A stretch of DNA of 64,000 bases from UBA1847 sp942492205. GTDB lineage: Bacteria > Pseudomonadota > Gammaproteobacteria > Steroidobacterales > Woeseiaceae. Location: NCBI GenBank assembly GCA_942492205.1, contig CALODT010000005.1, positions 62,001 through 126,000 of the forward strand, read 5' to 3'. The notes under the pieces are model-generated. The model was not told the origin of the DNA. It saw nothing but the letters and a program-made list of their open reading frames with translations, and did not search any database. The position numbers and the translations under genes were made by a program. This document shows, one piece after another, positions 1 to 9,262 of this stretch (position 1 is its first letter; every line of letters starts with the position of its first letter).

Positions 1-843
1 CAATACCGACGTCCAGATCGTAAGTGGCAATATCGGCACCGCCGCCGTCTCCGCTTCTTGCGATGTTGTCAAAGAACTCGAAGTCGTCGAGCTGCACCGC
101 CATTGTCCTTATACCCACAGCGAGCGGGTCGAATCCGATGATCTTCAGTCCACCGCCGCTGGCGGCGTCGTTGTCGAAGAAACTGACGTTGAAGATTTCG
201 ATGAAATGGCTGCTGGAAGCGGCGATGTAGGCGCCGCCGCCATCGAAACCGGCGCTATTGGTATCGAACGTTACGTCGGAGATCTGGATGGGCAGTTCGC
301 CAGCGCCTCTCGAGCGCGGATGAAGAGGGCGCCGCCGTTGCCATCCGCCGCATTCTGGAAGAACACGCTGCCGGAGACTTCGACGCGCGGGCTGTTCACC
401 TGAATGGAAAGGGCGCCTCCACTGCTCAGAACGCCCACATAGTTACCGCTTGCGAAGGTCAGTCCCTTGACGACGATCTCCGCGGCAAAGTCATCGCTTG
501 CGGCCAGGGTATCGATGAACAGGATGCCGTTGTTGCTGGCCCCCACCAGAATTCGCGTATCCGAATCGAAGCCGTCGATCGTTAGAGAGAATGTCTCCGT
601 CGCCGCCGCGGTATAGGTCAGCGGACTGGAGATATTGTGAGCACTCACCGAGTCGACCACGATACAACTGGCGCCCGAGCACTCGAGCACATTGATAACG
701 TCGTTCTGTCCGTTGGATTGGGCCGCAGTCAGGGCTGCCTGAAATTCTGCGGGATTGGCGACATCGAAAGTGGCCGCCGAGGCAATGAAGGGCGCGCAGG
801 CAAATGCCAGGGCACCGATTAGCCCGAATGCTTTGCTGAACAT
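1..843 (-). pseudogene. Secreted GG-repeat (Pmp-like) protein, frameshifted, cut by window edge
   Basis: The protein starts at 843 with a clear Sec signal peptide (hydrophobic core then ASAA at about residues 21-24). It continues as a low-complexity beta-helix type sequence with repeated Gly-Gly-Ala/Gly turns (GGALSI, GGALFI). The frame stops at 271-273, but from about 320 down to base 1 a neighbouring minus-strand frame carries the same kind of repeats (GGGAYI, GGGLKI, GGGADI, and FDTNSAGF-like strands). So a single indel near 300-320 splits one gene, and the gene runs on past the window. The repeats resemble polymorphic outer-membrane or pectin-lyase-fold surface proteins, which are secreted adhesin-like proteins. 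Whether the frameshift is real or a sequencing error cannot be decided here. No function can be assigned. Confidence 0.6.
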
Positions 844-1210
844 AATTTTCTCCCAGTGACATGCGTATCCGCGATCGCTGACGCCGATGCGTTGCTTCGA
901 ACGTCAACCCGTCTCTGGGCACCGGCGGAAACTTGCGGTCGCCGGACTTCGATACGTATGTGGTGTTTCGGGGGAGATTTAAAAGCTACGGAAAATACCT
1001 ATCTGGATCCCGCAACGGCGCGCCGGCACGGCCGCCACGCGATTGACATCCCGCGCAACGACGGGTGGCCGTCTTTCCGCTAGATCGGGCGTAAAAAAAA
1101 CGATAAAAAGCAGATAGTTAGACTGCGGGCCGGGGTGTCGGGAACCTGCACCTTGAAAACGCCTCAAAAGGACTCACAAATGAGATTAGTTTTCATCTGG
1201 AGTACCGACA
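844..1210. other. Intergenic gap between the secreted protein and htpX
   Basis: This 367-bp stretch lies between two divergent genes and must hold both promoters. Short ORFs on both strands look random in composition and have no ribosome site. A CTTGAAA sequence at 1152-1158 resembles a heat-shock sigma-32 -35 box, but no convincing -10 follows at the usual distance. Nothing else is recognised. Confidence 0.5.
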
Positions 1211-2092
1211 ATGATCAAGCGCATCGCGCTTTTCCTGGCTACTAACCTCGCCGTCATCCTGGTGCTGAGCATCGTGCTGCGATTGCTCGGCGTCGACAGC
1301 GTCCTCGACGAGCGTAATGTCGGCATCGATTTCCGGGCGCTGCTGATACTGTCACTGGTGATCGGTTTCGGTGGTTCCTTTATATCCCTGGCGATCTCGA
1401 AATGGATGGCCAAGCGCTCGACGGGCGCGCGCGTCATTACGCAGCCATCAAACGCCACGGAATCCTGGCTTCTCAACACGGTTGAGCGCCAGGCGCGGCA
1501 GGCGGGTATCGAACCGCCCGAGGTAGCTATTTACGATTCTCCCGACATGAACGCTTTTGCGACCGGTGCGCGCCGAAACTCGGCGCTGGTAGCCGTCAGT
1601 ACAGGTCTGCTGCAGGGCATGAAGCAGGACGAGATCGAGGCGGTCCTGGCGCATGAGATTTCACACGTGGCGAACGGCGACATGGTGACCCTGACCCTTA
1701 TTCAGGGCGTCGTGAACACCTTCGTCATCTTTCTCTCCCGCATCATCGGTCACTTCGTCGACCGCGTGATCCTGCGTAACGAGAGCGGCTACGGCCTTGG
1801 CTACTTTGGCGCCGTTATAGCGGCGCAGCTGTTGCTTGGCATCCTCGCCAGCATGATCGTCATGTGGGTATCGCGACTGCGCGAGTTCCGCGCCGACGCC
1901 GGCTCGGCGAAACTCAACGGTCGACAGCCGATGATCAATGCATTGGCGCGACTGGAGCGCGGACGACCGGGTGAGCTTCCCGAGGCGCTGCAGGCGTTTG
2001 GTATTTCCGGCGGTGGCAAGCAGAAGATGATGCGGCTGTTCATGAGCCATCCGCCCATTCCGGAGCGCATCGCCGCCCTGCAGAAGTCTTGA
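1211..2092 (+). CDS. htpX: HtpX-type M48 membrane zinc protease
   Basis: This is a membrane-bound zinc metalloprotease for quality control of inner-membrane proteins. It is 293 residues long, the usual length for HtpX. Two N-terminal membrane segments (about 5-25 and 37-57) are followed by the zinc motif HEISH at residues 148-152. A further hydrophobic pair spans about 160-225, and a later Glu in the REFRADAGSA segment is the expected third zinc ligand. The ATG at 1211 is preceded by CTGGAG at a good distance. It is a stand-alone gene that ends at a strong hairpin shared with the convergent hydrolase gene. Family assignment is firm; heat-shock control is only hinted at upstream. Confidence 0.95.
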   Translation: MIKRIALFLATNLAVILVLSIVLRLLGVDSVLDERNVGIDFRALLILSLVIGFGGSFISLAISKWMAKRSTGARVITQPSNATESWLLNTVERQARQAGIEPPEVAIYDSPDMNAFATGARRNSALVAVSTGLLQGMKQDEIEAVLAHEISHVANGDMVTLTLIQGVVNTFVIFLSRIIGHFVDRVILRNESGYGLGYFGAVIAAQLLLGILASMIVMWVSRLREFRADAGSAKLNGRQPMINALARLERGRPGELPEALQAFGISGGGKQKMMRLFMSHPPIPERIAALQKS

Positions 2093-2116
2093 ATGACGCG
2101 TCATAAATGAAGCGAC

Positions 2117-2146
2117 GGCGGACGCAGGGTTTAGCCTGCGTCCGCC
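2117..2146. terminator. Bidirectional hairpin between htpX and hydrolase
   Basis: A perfect 12-bp stem (GGCGGACGCAGG at 2117-2128 with CCTGCGTCCGCC at 2135-2146) has a 6-nt loop and is followed by TTTC on the plus strand. The stop codon of the convergent hydrolase lies in the loop and its last codons form one arm, so the terminator is partly coding. Confidence 0.8.
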
Positions 2147-3027
2147 TTTCTCGCATGAGCTGTAATGAGCTCTATCAACCTGGGCCAAAGTCCGGCCGGC
2201 AGGTTGTGCCCCATGCCGTCAATGATCTCGAGCCGCGCCCCGGGGATGTGCTTTGCCGTGTCGATGCCGCCGGGCAGCGGGATAAGCGGATCCTCCCGGC
2301 CGTGAATCACCAGGGACGGAGACGTAATCCGTGCCAGTCTCCGCCGGCGGTCTCCATCGTGAATGATCGCTGCAACGTGACGGCTGATTCCTGGCGGGTA
2401 GTAGCATCGGTCAAAACTCATTGCGGCTAACTCGCGCCGCTTGTCTTCATCAATCGGGTAGGCCGGGCTGCCAACCAGCTCTATCGTGCGCATGCTGTGC
2501 GCAATAACGGCATCCCGCTGGCCGTTTGTGGGTCTTGACTGAAAGATATGTTGCCGCACACGGCGCTTCGCCCCCGGGAGCGAACGACGGCCGCTGGTCG
2601 ACATGATGGAGGTCAGCGAGCGAACGCGATTCGGTCCGCTTGCCGCGATGTTTTGGGCGATCATTCCGCCCATCGATACGCCGACGATATGTGCCGCCTC
2701 GATATCGAGCGCATCGAGAACGCCGGTGGCATCGCCGGCCATGTCGCGCAACGTGTACGGCACGCGTTGCGGTATGCCAAGCATGGCTCGAATCGCAATC
2801 CAGGGAATGCTGGGTGTCCTTTCGTCGTCGAATTTGGTGGACAAGCCCGTGTCCCGGTTGTCGTAGCGGATTACCTGAAAGCCGGCGGACGACAGTTCCT
2901 GGCAAAACGGCTCCGGCCAGACCGTAAGCTGCATACCCAGGCCCATGATCAACAGTATCGTGGGGTCGGATGCGGAGCCGAACGTCTCGTATTCGATGCT
3001 GACACCGTTGGCGCTAACCTGCGGCAT
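2131..3027 (-). CDS. Alpha/beta hydrolase
   Basis: This is a 298-residue alpha/beta-hydrolase fold enzyme. An oxyanion-region strand (TILLIMGLGMQ) comes near residue 30, the nucleophile elbow GVSMGG follows near residue 120, and a late acid/His pair (GREDPL ... GMGHNLP) completes a Ser-Asp-His triad. I take the ATG at 3027 as the start because AAGAGG lies just upstream; the same frame is open much further upstream, but that extension overlaps pirin and has no family similarity. It lies 31 bp downstream of the pirin gene on the same strand, probably in the same operon. The substrate is unknown; the sequence is close to esterases annotated beside pirins. Confidence 0.85.
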   Translation of the reverse strand: MPQVSANGVSIEYETFGSASDPTILLIMGLGMQLTVWPEPFCQELSSAGFQVIRYDNRDTGLSTKFDDERTPSIPWIAIRAMLGIPQRVPYTLRDMAGDATGVLDALDIEAAHIVGVSMGGMIAQNIAASGPNRVRSLTSIMSTSGRRSLPGAKRRVRQHIFQSRPTNGQRDAVIAHSMRTIELVGSPAYPIDEDKRRELAAMSFDRCYYPPGISRHVAAIIHDGDRRRRLARITSPSLVIHGREDPLIPLPGGIDTAKHIPGARLEIIDGMGHNLPAGLWPRLIELITAHARKADAG

Positions 3028-3058
3028 ACCGGTTCCTCTTGTTCCCTGCGCCGATGAC

Positions 3059-3940
3059 TTACTTGTCCGGTAACGGAATGAACTCGTCGTCACCGGGCAC
3101 TTTCGCAAAGCGGCCCTCGCGCCAGTCGTTTTTTGCATCCTCGATTCGTTCGCGCGAGCTGGATACGAAGTTCCACCACACATGTCGCTCGCCGAGCGGT
3201 TCGCCGCCAATAATCATCACGCGACTCTTCGTTGTTGCGCGCAATTCGAGCGCCGTGTTCGCGGCTGCGATCAACATGACGCCGTCACCGTGGACGGTCC
3301 CTGCCGTGTCCACCTCGCCGGACACGATGTAGGCTGCGAGTTCGGGCGTGTTCGACGGAATCTCTATGTGCGAATCTGCGTCCATGAGGCATTCCATGTA
3401 CAGCGTCTCGGAATAGGTTGTGACCGGGGAACGCTGACCAAAGCACTCGCCCATGATGATGCGAATCGTGCAGCCGTCAATACTGAGTTCCGGAAGTTCG
3501 GCTGCCGCGTAGTGCACGAATGACGGTTCGCGTTCTTCCTCATCATGCGGCAATGCCATCCAGGACTGAATGCCGTGCAGCCGCGAAGTCACGTCGAGGT
3601 CGTCACCGGCGCGCTCCGAGTGCACGATGCCGCGACCTGCCGTCATGAGATTGACAGCGCCAGCCTCGATGGACTGTTCAAAACCGAGGTTATCGCGATG
3701 CATTATTTGCCCTTCGAACAGGTAGGTGATCGTGGCAAGGCCTATGTGCGGATGAGGGCGAACGGCGATGCCCTCGCCCGGGGCGAATTCCGCCGGACCC
3801 ATATGATCGAAGAAAACAAACGGCCCGACCATGCGACGTTTCGCGGCAGGCAGAACACGACGAACGGTGAACTCGCCCAGATCGCGTTGATTTGGCCGGA
3901 TTATCATTTCGATACGGCCGTCGGCAGCAGCGTCATTCAT
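3059..3940 (-). CDS. Pirin family protein
   Basis: This is a 293-residue bicupin of the pirin family, whose members bind iron and often act as quercetin-dioxygenase-like enzymes or redox sensors. The N-terminal cupin carries the metal ligands: His63 and His65 in RPHPHIG, and His107 and Glu109 in GIVHSE. The C-terminal cupin (about 190-280) is intact. It is followed closely by the alpha/beta hydrolase. A second, truncated pirin copy, matching about 47 of the first 64 residues, lies at 54.7 kb on the same strand, so pirin homologs bracket the photosynthesis cluster. The cellular role here is unknown. Confidence 0.9.
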   Translation of the reverse strand: MNDAAADGRIEMIIRPNQRDLGEFTVRRVLPAAKRRMVGPFVFFDHMGPAEFAPGEGIAVRPHPHIGLATITYLFEGQIMHRDNLGFEQSIEAGAVNLMTAGRGIVHSERAGDDLDVTSRLHGIQSWMALPHDEEEREPSFVHYAAAELPELSIDGCTIRIIMGECFGQRSPVTTYSETLYMECLMDADSHIEIPSNTPELAAYIVSGEVDTAGTVHGDGVMLIAAANTALELRATTKSRVMIIGGEPLGERHVWWNFVSSSRERIEDAKNDWREGRFAKVPGDDEFIPLPDK

Positions 3941-4053
3941 CGATATATTTCCAAGCGCAACAAACTACCGCTGCGACTCTAACAAGCGCTGTGCGCAAGC
4001 AAAAGCCCCACGTGCGGCAGAAAGATGATTAGACGGTGTGTTTAGAAAAGGTT

Positions 4054-5559
4054 TCAGGCCGCGCCGTCGACGTAGCGATAGTACTCGATGCCGACATCCT
4101 GAAACTGACGCGCTTCGCTGGTACCAACATGATCGATGATGAATTCGTCGCGGGGGCTGTGGTTCAGGCCCCTGACGCGGCGGCCGTCGTGCAATGCCTC
4201 GTACTGCTCCACCGAGAGATCGACGGCAACGCTCATAGCCTCTTTGAATTTCATGCGTGCCGTGGCTTCGCGCCAGCCGTCGGCGACAACGAATGGAATA
4301 ACCTCCGCAGCATCGCCGCTGCCGTAGCCAAAGGTCAGCAGCTCCTCGCCGGTGAGTTCCTCGTCATCATCGAGTGCCTGCTCCAGCCCTGCGGCCAGCC
4401 AGGCGGGCAGCGCTGCCGTGTATAAGTTGCCGAGGTCTCTGATCGAATCGCTGCCGAGCGAGAGCTTCTGCAAGATTGCCTGGCAGGCTTCCGACTGGCG
4501 AAAGGCGGGCAGCAGCGCCATCGTCAGCGGATAGGCATCGACATGCAGCTGCTCGGGGTTCGCCAGGCGGGCGACTTCAGGGTCGCTGCCCATTTCGGCG
4601 AGCAGCTCGGGCATTCTGATATTTGCGGCGCCAGCGTACGCGGCGAGTTCTTCCTTATCCCGTTGCCGGCCGCGGCCGAGTGCAAACAGGTAGGCGATCG
4701 CCAGACCGGTTTCGGGCATACGCCGGTAAGGACGGTGCATGAACACATAGCGCAGTGAACGCAGGTGTTCTGCGGCGTCAAGACCGCGCTTGTCATACAT
4801 GTCATTCAGTGCATGCACCGTCTCGTCGATGTAGCAGGTTGTCGAGTACTTGCCATTGAATACCGGAAAATCCTGAACCTGGTGCGTTTCGCTGCGGTCC
4901 TGGCCACAGAAACGCAGCATGGGCTTGCGAAAATCCATGACGCGATAGTCGGACGCTGAACCTGACTGGGAAAGATCGATACTTGCCAGGGTCGGGTTCC
5001 GCTCCAGCAGCATCGCGACGGCGCCGGCACCCTGAGTGGGTTCGCCGGAGCTGCCACGCGCGTATTCCGCAATATCGGCACACACGACGATGGCTACACT
5101 GCCATCACCGTCGAGCGCCAGATAACGAAGGGCTCCCTTCATCGCATAGACGCCTCCCAGGCAAGCGTGCTTGTACTCCGGCACTTCGCAGCTCCGCGAG
5201 ATTGCCGGCTTGCCGCGCGCCCTCAGCGCCTGGTCAACCATCCCCTTGATAATGATTGCTCCAGCCGAGTTATCGGTGCTGGACTCGGTGCCCAATCCAA
5301 GAAAACGAACGCGTGTCGGATCGATATCGTACTGCTCGATGAGTCGTAACACCGCGGTTGCGGCCATCGTGTAAACGCTGTGGTCCGTGCCACGAAGCCG
5401 AAAGCTCTGCCCGACGACTTCGCGGATCTTGGGCCAGTGATTGTTGGTCCACTCGCACCAGTCCTCCAGCCATACGCGATACGGTGGCAGGTAAGCAGCG
5501 AGTCCGCTGATGCCGATTTTTTTGTCAGTCTTTTGTGTCTTCGGAATTCCCATTACCAC
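4054..5559 (-). CDS. HMG-CoA synthase family thiolase-fold enzyme
   Basis: This is a 501-residue hydroxymethylglutaryl-CoA synthase homolog; family members condense acetyl-CoA with acetoacetyl-CoA or an acyl-carrier substrate. All three catalytic residues fit: Glu92 in GTESSTDNSAG, Cys133 in HACLGG, and His275 in FMHRPY. The FNGKYSTTCYID segment also matches the family. It is longer than typical bacterial mevalonate enzymes (about 390 residues). The GTG at 5559 is the likely start because a GGGGGGACC site sits 8 bp upstream; ATG at 5553 is the alternative. It is the last gene of the ppaA-ppsR-bchG-bch2-bchP strand, 85 bp after bchP, where some other clusters carry idi. The real substrate is open: mevalonate supply, leucine-type metabolism or beta-branching are all possible. 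Confidence 0.85.
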   Translation of the reverse strand: MVMGIPKTQKTDKKIGISGLAAYLPPYRVWLEDWCEWTNNHWPKIREVVGQSFRLRGTDHSVYTMAATAVLRLIEQYDIDPTRVRFLGLGTESSTDNSAGAIIIKGMVDQALRARGKPAISRSCEVPEYKHACLGGVYAMKGALRYLALDGDGSVAIVVCADIAEYARGSSGEPTQGAGAVAMLLERNPTLASIDLSQSGSASDYRVMDFRKPMLRFCGQDRSETHQVQDFPVFNGKYSTTCYIDETVHALNDMYDKRGLDAAEHLRSLRYVFMHRPYRRMPETGLAIAYLFALGRGRQRDKEELAAYAGAANIRMPELLAEMGSDPEVARLANPEQLHVDAYPLTMALLPAFRQSEACQAILQKLSLGSDSIRDLGNLYTAALPAWLAAGLEQALDDDEELTGEELLTFGYGSGDAAEVIPFVVADGWREATARMKFKEAMSVAVDLSVEQYEALHDGRRVRGLNHSPRDEFIIDHVGTSEARQFQDVGIEYYRYVDGAA

Positions 5560-5644
5560 GCTCAGGTCCCCCCAATGTCCTTCGCCAGCGGCGCTGCTGG
5601 TGCTCCGGTGCCAACCTCTGCTCTCTCAGGAAGGCGCAGGCGTT

Positions 5645-6823
5645 TCACGCCTTCAGTCCCACCAGGTGCGCCAGGTCTTTGAAGAAGATGCGCAGGTGAG
5701 TCGATGTTTTCGCACGCACCAGCTTCTTCTCCATATAGGCCTGCCAGGTGAGCCGCTGCACATCCGGGTCACGGCAGATCTCTACAAATTTCTCACGGCG
5801 TTTGTCACTCGAGTACCAGTAGTACTGCATGATGCCGAGGATCATGAATACGGTTCGATGAGCCTTCATGAAGCGCTTGCGAACCTGGCGAAGCGCGCGA
5901 GGATTGCCGCTTTCAAGAAATTTCGTCGCCGCATCAGCCGCTAAACGGCCACTGCTCATAGCGTAATAGATGCCCTCGCCGGATGAAGGTGCAACGCAGC
6001 CTGCGGCATCGCCAATCAGAACAACGTCGCGCCCGTTGTCCCAGCGTTTGAGCGGTCTTAGGGGCAGCGGAGCGCCCTCGCGGCGTATGACTTCGTTGTC
6101 GTCCAGCGCGGAGTTCCTGCGCATGATTTCGACGGCTTTGCGCAGCGAGAAGCCCTTTATCGCCGAGCCGGAGCCGACGCTGGTGTACTCGCCATGCGGA
6201 AATACCCAGCCATAGAAATCCGGCGACACGACACCTTGATAGTAGACGTCGCAGCGCCGTGGATCGAAATGTTCAGTCTCAAATTCGGGAGACCTGACAA
6301 TCTCGTGGTAGGCGAAGACGTGCCGCATTTTTTCCTGGTGCCCGAAAGCCTGTTCTCGAACCTTGGACGCGGCGCCGTCCGCACCGATTAACGCGCGCAC
6401 CTTGACCGTTGTTACGGGTCCGGATTTGTTGTCGTTGCGAAAGCGGACCTTGAGGCTGCCGTCCGCATCTCTCTCCAGTCTCTCGAAGAAACCGCGTACG
6501 TGATGCGCGCCGGCGCTTGCTGCACGCTCACGAAGCCACGGGTCAAATTCGCCGCGATCGACCATACCGACGAAGCCGCCGATATCCATATCCACTTCCT
6601 TTTGCGAAGGTGCGATCATTCGAGCGCCCGTCACTTTTGTCGCGAGCCTGGATTCAGGCACATCAAATTCACGCATCAATACCGGCGGTATCGCCCCGCC
6701 ACAGGGTTTGATGCGTCCGGCACGGTCGAGTAACAGGACCTTGCAGCCTTTAGTCGCCAGGTCGTGTGCGGCCGTGGCGCCGGCCGGTCCGCCACCGATT
6801 ACCGCTATATCAAAGTGCTGCAT
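5645..6823 (-). CDS. bchP: Geranylgeranyl reductase BchP
   Basis: BchP is an FAD/NADPH enzyme that reduces the geranylgeranyl tail of bacteriochlorophyll a to phytyl in three steps at the membrane. The 392-residue protein opens with the Rossmann motif VIGGGPAGATAA, then a CGGAIPP segment and the second FAD contact LIGDAAGCVAPSSGEGI, all typical of the family. The ATG at 6823 has GGAG 7 bp upstream. The same frame stays open far into the preceding gene, but that extension is an artefact. It lies 23 bp after the G2-type transporter gene and 85 bp before the HMG-CoA synthase-like gene. Confidence 0.95.
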   Translation of the reverse strand: MQHFDIAVIGGGPAGATAAHDLATKGCKVLLLDRAGRIKPCGGAIPPVLMREFDVPESRLATKVTGARMIAPSQKEVDMDIGGFVGMVDRGEFDPWLRERAASAGAHHVRGFFERLERDADGSLKVRFRNDNKSGPVTTVKVRALIGADGAASKVREQAFGHQEKMRHVFAYHEIVRSPEFETEHFDPRRCDVYYQGVVSPDFYGWVFPHGEYTSVGSGSAIKGFSLRKAVEIMRRNSALDDNEVIRREGAPLPLRPLKRWDNGRDVVLIGDAAGCVAPSSGEGIYYAMSSGRLAADAATKFLESGNPRALRQVRKRFMKAHRTVFMILGIMQYYWYSSDKRREKFVEICRDPDVQRLTWQAYMEKKLVRAKTSTHLRIFFKDLAHLVGLKA

Positions 6824-6846
6824 TCGGTAGCTCCATTCGTAACGGC

Positions 6847-8199
6847 CTAGCCGGCCTCTGCGCCAAGGGCTCGGGCTGAAGGGCCCGGTTTGTTGAGCGG
6901 GCGTCGCGAGAGATCGGCAGCAAGGAAGGCGGCAACGGCGAACAACAGCGCCTGTGCGACAAACACCAACGAGTATGCGTACAACGCGGACCCTGACAGG
7001 TAGCGAACAAGATCGACCGCCAAGGTTCCAGAGATACCGCCGATGCCGAAAGCGATCGCCTGGGCGGCGCCCCAGACTCCCATCCTGACGCCGTCGCGCT
7101 GGCGATGGCCCTTTGAGACCAGGCCCATCATCGAGCCGATTGCAGCAACGGCGAACACGCCGTTGGCGATCCCCAGCAAGAGTACCGTCGAATGCAGCGG
7201 CCAGTCCGGATGCAGGAAGCCGGCTGCGGCGAGCACCAGCATCAGCAAGGCGGAGCCGACACAGCCCGTAATCATGCAAATTCGCAAGATGCCGTGGCGA
7301 CGGCTACCGAGTCGATAGCCGATAAACGCGACGAGCAGCATACCGACCAGCACGCCCGCGTGCTGGCTGCCGCCAAGCTGTGTCGATTGCCCGGGCGTCA
7401 GCCCGAAAACGACGCCAGCGAACGGTTCGAGGATCAGGTCCTGGGCACTGTACGCAAGCATTGAAATAAAGACGAATAATGCAAACCGCCGCGTATGCTG
7501 TTCGGTTACGACGTCCATGAGCGCCTCACGAAAGCTGGGCAGGGGGGGCTGCGCATTGGCTGACGGCTCGCCGTGAGACTCCTGTGGTGTCGCTATCGAC
7601 CCCTCAAGATTGCGAAGCGCGAGGGCGGTAGTCACGAAAGCAATGGAGGCAACGATTACAGAAATGACTACCAGGCGATTGAAGGAAAATGGATCGAGGA
7701 ATGCGCCCACGACCCCCGCAGTTATTGCAAACCCGGCAATCATCATGATCCAGGTAATGCTCGCCGCTGCGGCCCGGCGCCGCGGCTCGACATGTGACGC
7801 AAGGAGTACCAGCAGGCAGGTGCCGCTGGCGCCAACACCCGCGCCGATCAGCGTGAATGCGGCAACGGCAAGGGCCACACCCAGCAATGTTGTTGACGCC
7901 ATAATCGCGGTCGCAATCGCTGCCAACACGCCACCGATTCCGAGCGCCAGTATTCCTCCGACAATCCACGGGGTTCTTCGTTTGCCGTTGTCCGAGCCGT
8001 AGCCAAAGCGCGGGCGAGATAGCTGTACAAAGTAGTGGATAGCAACCAGAACACCGGGCAACATCGCGGGCAACGCGAGCTCCACAACCATGACGCGATT
8101 GAGCGTCGACGTTGTCAGCACGACAATCGCGCCCAGCGAGGTTTGCACGAGTCCCAGCCGCACGATTCCCAGCCAGCCAATGCAGCGTTGCTTATGCAT
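6847..8199 (-). CDS. PucC/LhaA-family MFS protein (G2 type)
   Basis: This 450-residue protein has about 12 membrane segments and belongs to the BCH (PucC/LhaA/G2) branch of the major facilitator superfamily. Members assist assembly of pigment-protein complexes or delivery of bacteriochlorophyll. The diagnostic N-terminal stretch (GLVQTSLGAIVVL then LNRVMVVELALPA) is present. Its position between bchG and bchP matches the gene called bch2, orf428 or G2 in other purple bacteria. Its start codon overlaps the bchG stop (TAATG), indicating translational coupling. The exact transported or bound molecule is not settled for this subfamily. Confidence 0.9.
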   Translation of the reverse strand: MHKQRCIGWLGIVRLGLVQTSLGAIVVLTTSTLNRVMVVELALPAMLPGVLVAIHYFVQLSRPRFGYGSDNGKRRTPWIVGGILALGIGGVLAAIATAIMASTTLLGVALAVAAFTLIGAGVGASGTCLLVLLASHVEPRRRAAAASITWIMMIAGFAITAGVVGAFLDPFSFNRLVVISVIVASIAFVTTALALRNLEGSIATPQESHGEPSANAQPPLPSFREALMDVVTEQHTRRFALFVFISMLAYSAQDLILEPFAGVVFGLTPGQSTQLGGSQHAGVLVGMLLVAFIGYRLGSRRHGILRICMITGCVGSALLMLVLAAAGFLHPDWPLHSTVLLLGIANGVFAVAAIGSMMGLVSKGHRQRDGVRMGVWGAAQAIAFGIGGISGTLAVDLVRYLSGSALYAYSLVFVAQALLFAVAAFLAADLSRRPLNKPGPSARALGAEAG

Positions 8200-9104
8200 T
8201 AACTGACGACAGCCCGAACCGCGAATGCGCTGGCAAGCATGCCGAGCACGTACAGGCTGACACCAAATCCGCTGTACCAGGTCGCGTAGCGTAAGGGGTC
8301 GCGCAGAAACCGCACCATCAGCAGCAGCTGTGCTGCGACAAGAGCGCCGACAATGGCGGTAGCTGCGAACTGCTGCCAGTGCAGCAATAGGGCGATGACG
8401 AAGAACTGGGCGATGGCCATGATGCCGCAGGCGAGCCTGGCAGCTGGAACCGCACCGAGCTGCACCGGCAGGCTCCTGACGTTCATGACACGGTCACCTT
8501 CGATCGCTTTGAAGTCATTGAGCGTCATGATGCCGTGGGCACCCGCGCTGTAAAGTACGGCAAGCAGCAGAATTTCTGTGGCCGGCAGTCCGGCCGTGAC
8601 GACGGCGGCGGCGGTGAACCAGGGCAGCCCCTCATAGCACAGCCCGACCGCGGCATTTCCCCACCAGCCATTCTGCTTCAGGCGAACAGGAGGCGCGCTG
8701 TACAGCCACGCAAGCAGCAGCCCGACGATGGCCGCCAGGAATACCCATGTTCCCAGCAGCGAAGCCACCGCCAGCGAGACCAGCGTCCAGAAAACGGCGA
8801 AATACAGTCCCAGGCGGCCGGGCACCCGACCTGACGGTATTGGACGATGGGGTTCGTTGATGGCGTCAACGTGCCGGTCGAACCAGTCGTTGACGACCTG
8901 GCTCGTGCCGCAGACCAGCGGCCCTGCCAGCATGATTCCGGCAACCGCAAAAGGCCAACGATCGGCGAACGACTGGCCGGACGAGATGATCCCGCAACCA
9001 AAGGCCCACATCGGCGGAAACCAGGTGATTGGTTTGAGTAGCTCGACCAACGCCGTCCAGTCCGGACGGATGTCTGCGAGCGTATTGGCAGTCGCACGCC
9101 CCAT
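8199..9104 (-). CDS. bchG: Bacteriochlorophyll synthase BchG
   Basis: BchG is a UbiA-family prenyltransferase that esterifies bacteriochlorophyllide a with geranylgeranyl or phytyl diphosphate. At 301 residues it has about 8 membrane helices and the Asp-rich motif NDWFDRHVDAINEP near residue 90, plus a second conserved NDFKAIEGD segment in the middle. The ATG at 9104 opens the reading frame directly after a region with PpsR-like repeats. It heads the bchG-bch2-bchP run, 158 bp downstream of ppsR, so it may be transcribed both from its own promoter and by read-through. Confidence 0.95.
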   Translation of the reverse strand: MGRATANTLADIRPDWTALVELLKPITWFPPMWAFGCGIISSGQSFADRWPFAVAGIMLAGPLVCGTSQVVNDWFDRHVDAINEPHRPIPSGRVPGRLGLYFAVFWTLVSLAVASLLGTWVFLAAIVGLLLAWLYSAPPVRLKQNGWWGNAAVGLCYEGLPWFTAAAVVTAGLPATEILLLAVLYSAGAHGIMTLNDFKAIEGDRVMNVRSLPVQLGAVPAARLACGIMAIAQFFVIALLLHWQQFAATAIVGALVAAQLLLMVRFLRDPLRYATWYSGFGVSLYVLGMLASAFAVRAVVS

Positions 9105-9106
9105 AG

Positions 9107-9152
9107 TGTGACAATAATACTTGACACATCAAACCGTCAACTAAAAATTACA
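9107..9152. promoter_or_regulatory. PpsR-like paired motif upstream of bchG
   Basis: Two imperfect versions of the TGT-N12-ACA PpsR/CrtJ pattern lie side by side, 8 bp apart: TGT-N14-ACA at 9107-9126 and CGT-N12-ACA at 9135-9152. The first has the form TGTGACAA-N6-TTGACA, which recurs before crtE. Neither copy is a perfect consensus, so this is a candidate only. Confidence 0.45.
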
Positions 9153-9262
9153 GTTGGTTCGGCTATTGGCCGGTGAGTTCGCTGCAGCGCCGTGATGTTC
9201 GGGACCGGGGGGTCGGCAGCGAGGCGTATCGAAGCCGCGATGCAGGCTGACTTCGGAGCGCC

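Noticed and set aside
1152..1158. Heat-shock sigma-32 -35 box before htpX
   Set aside because: The CTTGAAA matches, but no CCCCAT-like -10 follows at 11-16 bp; kept only as a note.
3028..3210. N-terminal extension of the alpha/beta hydrolase
   Set aside because: It overlaps the pirin end, has no similarity to hydrolases, and a good ribosome site exists at 3027.
6824..7279. N-terminal extension of bchP into the upstream transporter gene
   Set aside because: FAD motif and ribosome site place the start at 6823; the extension is out-of-frame reading of the neighbouring gene.
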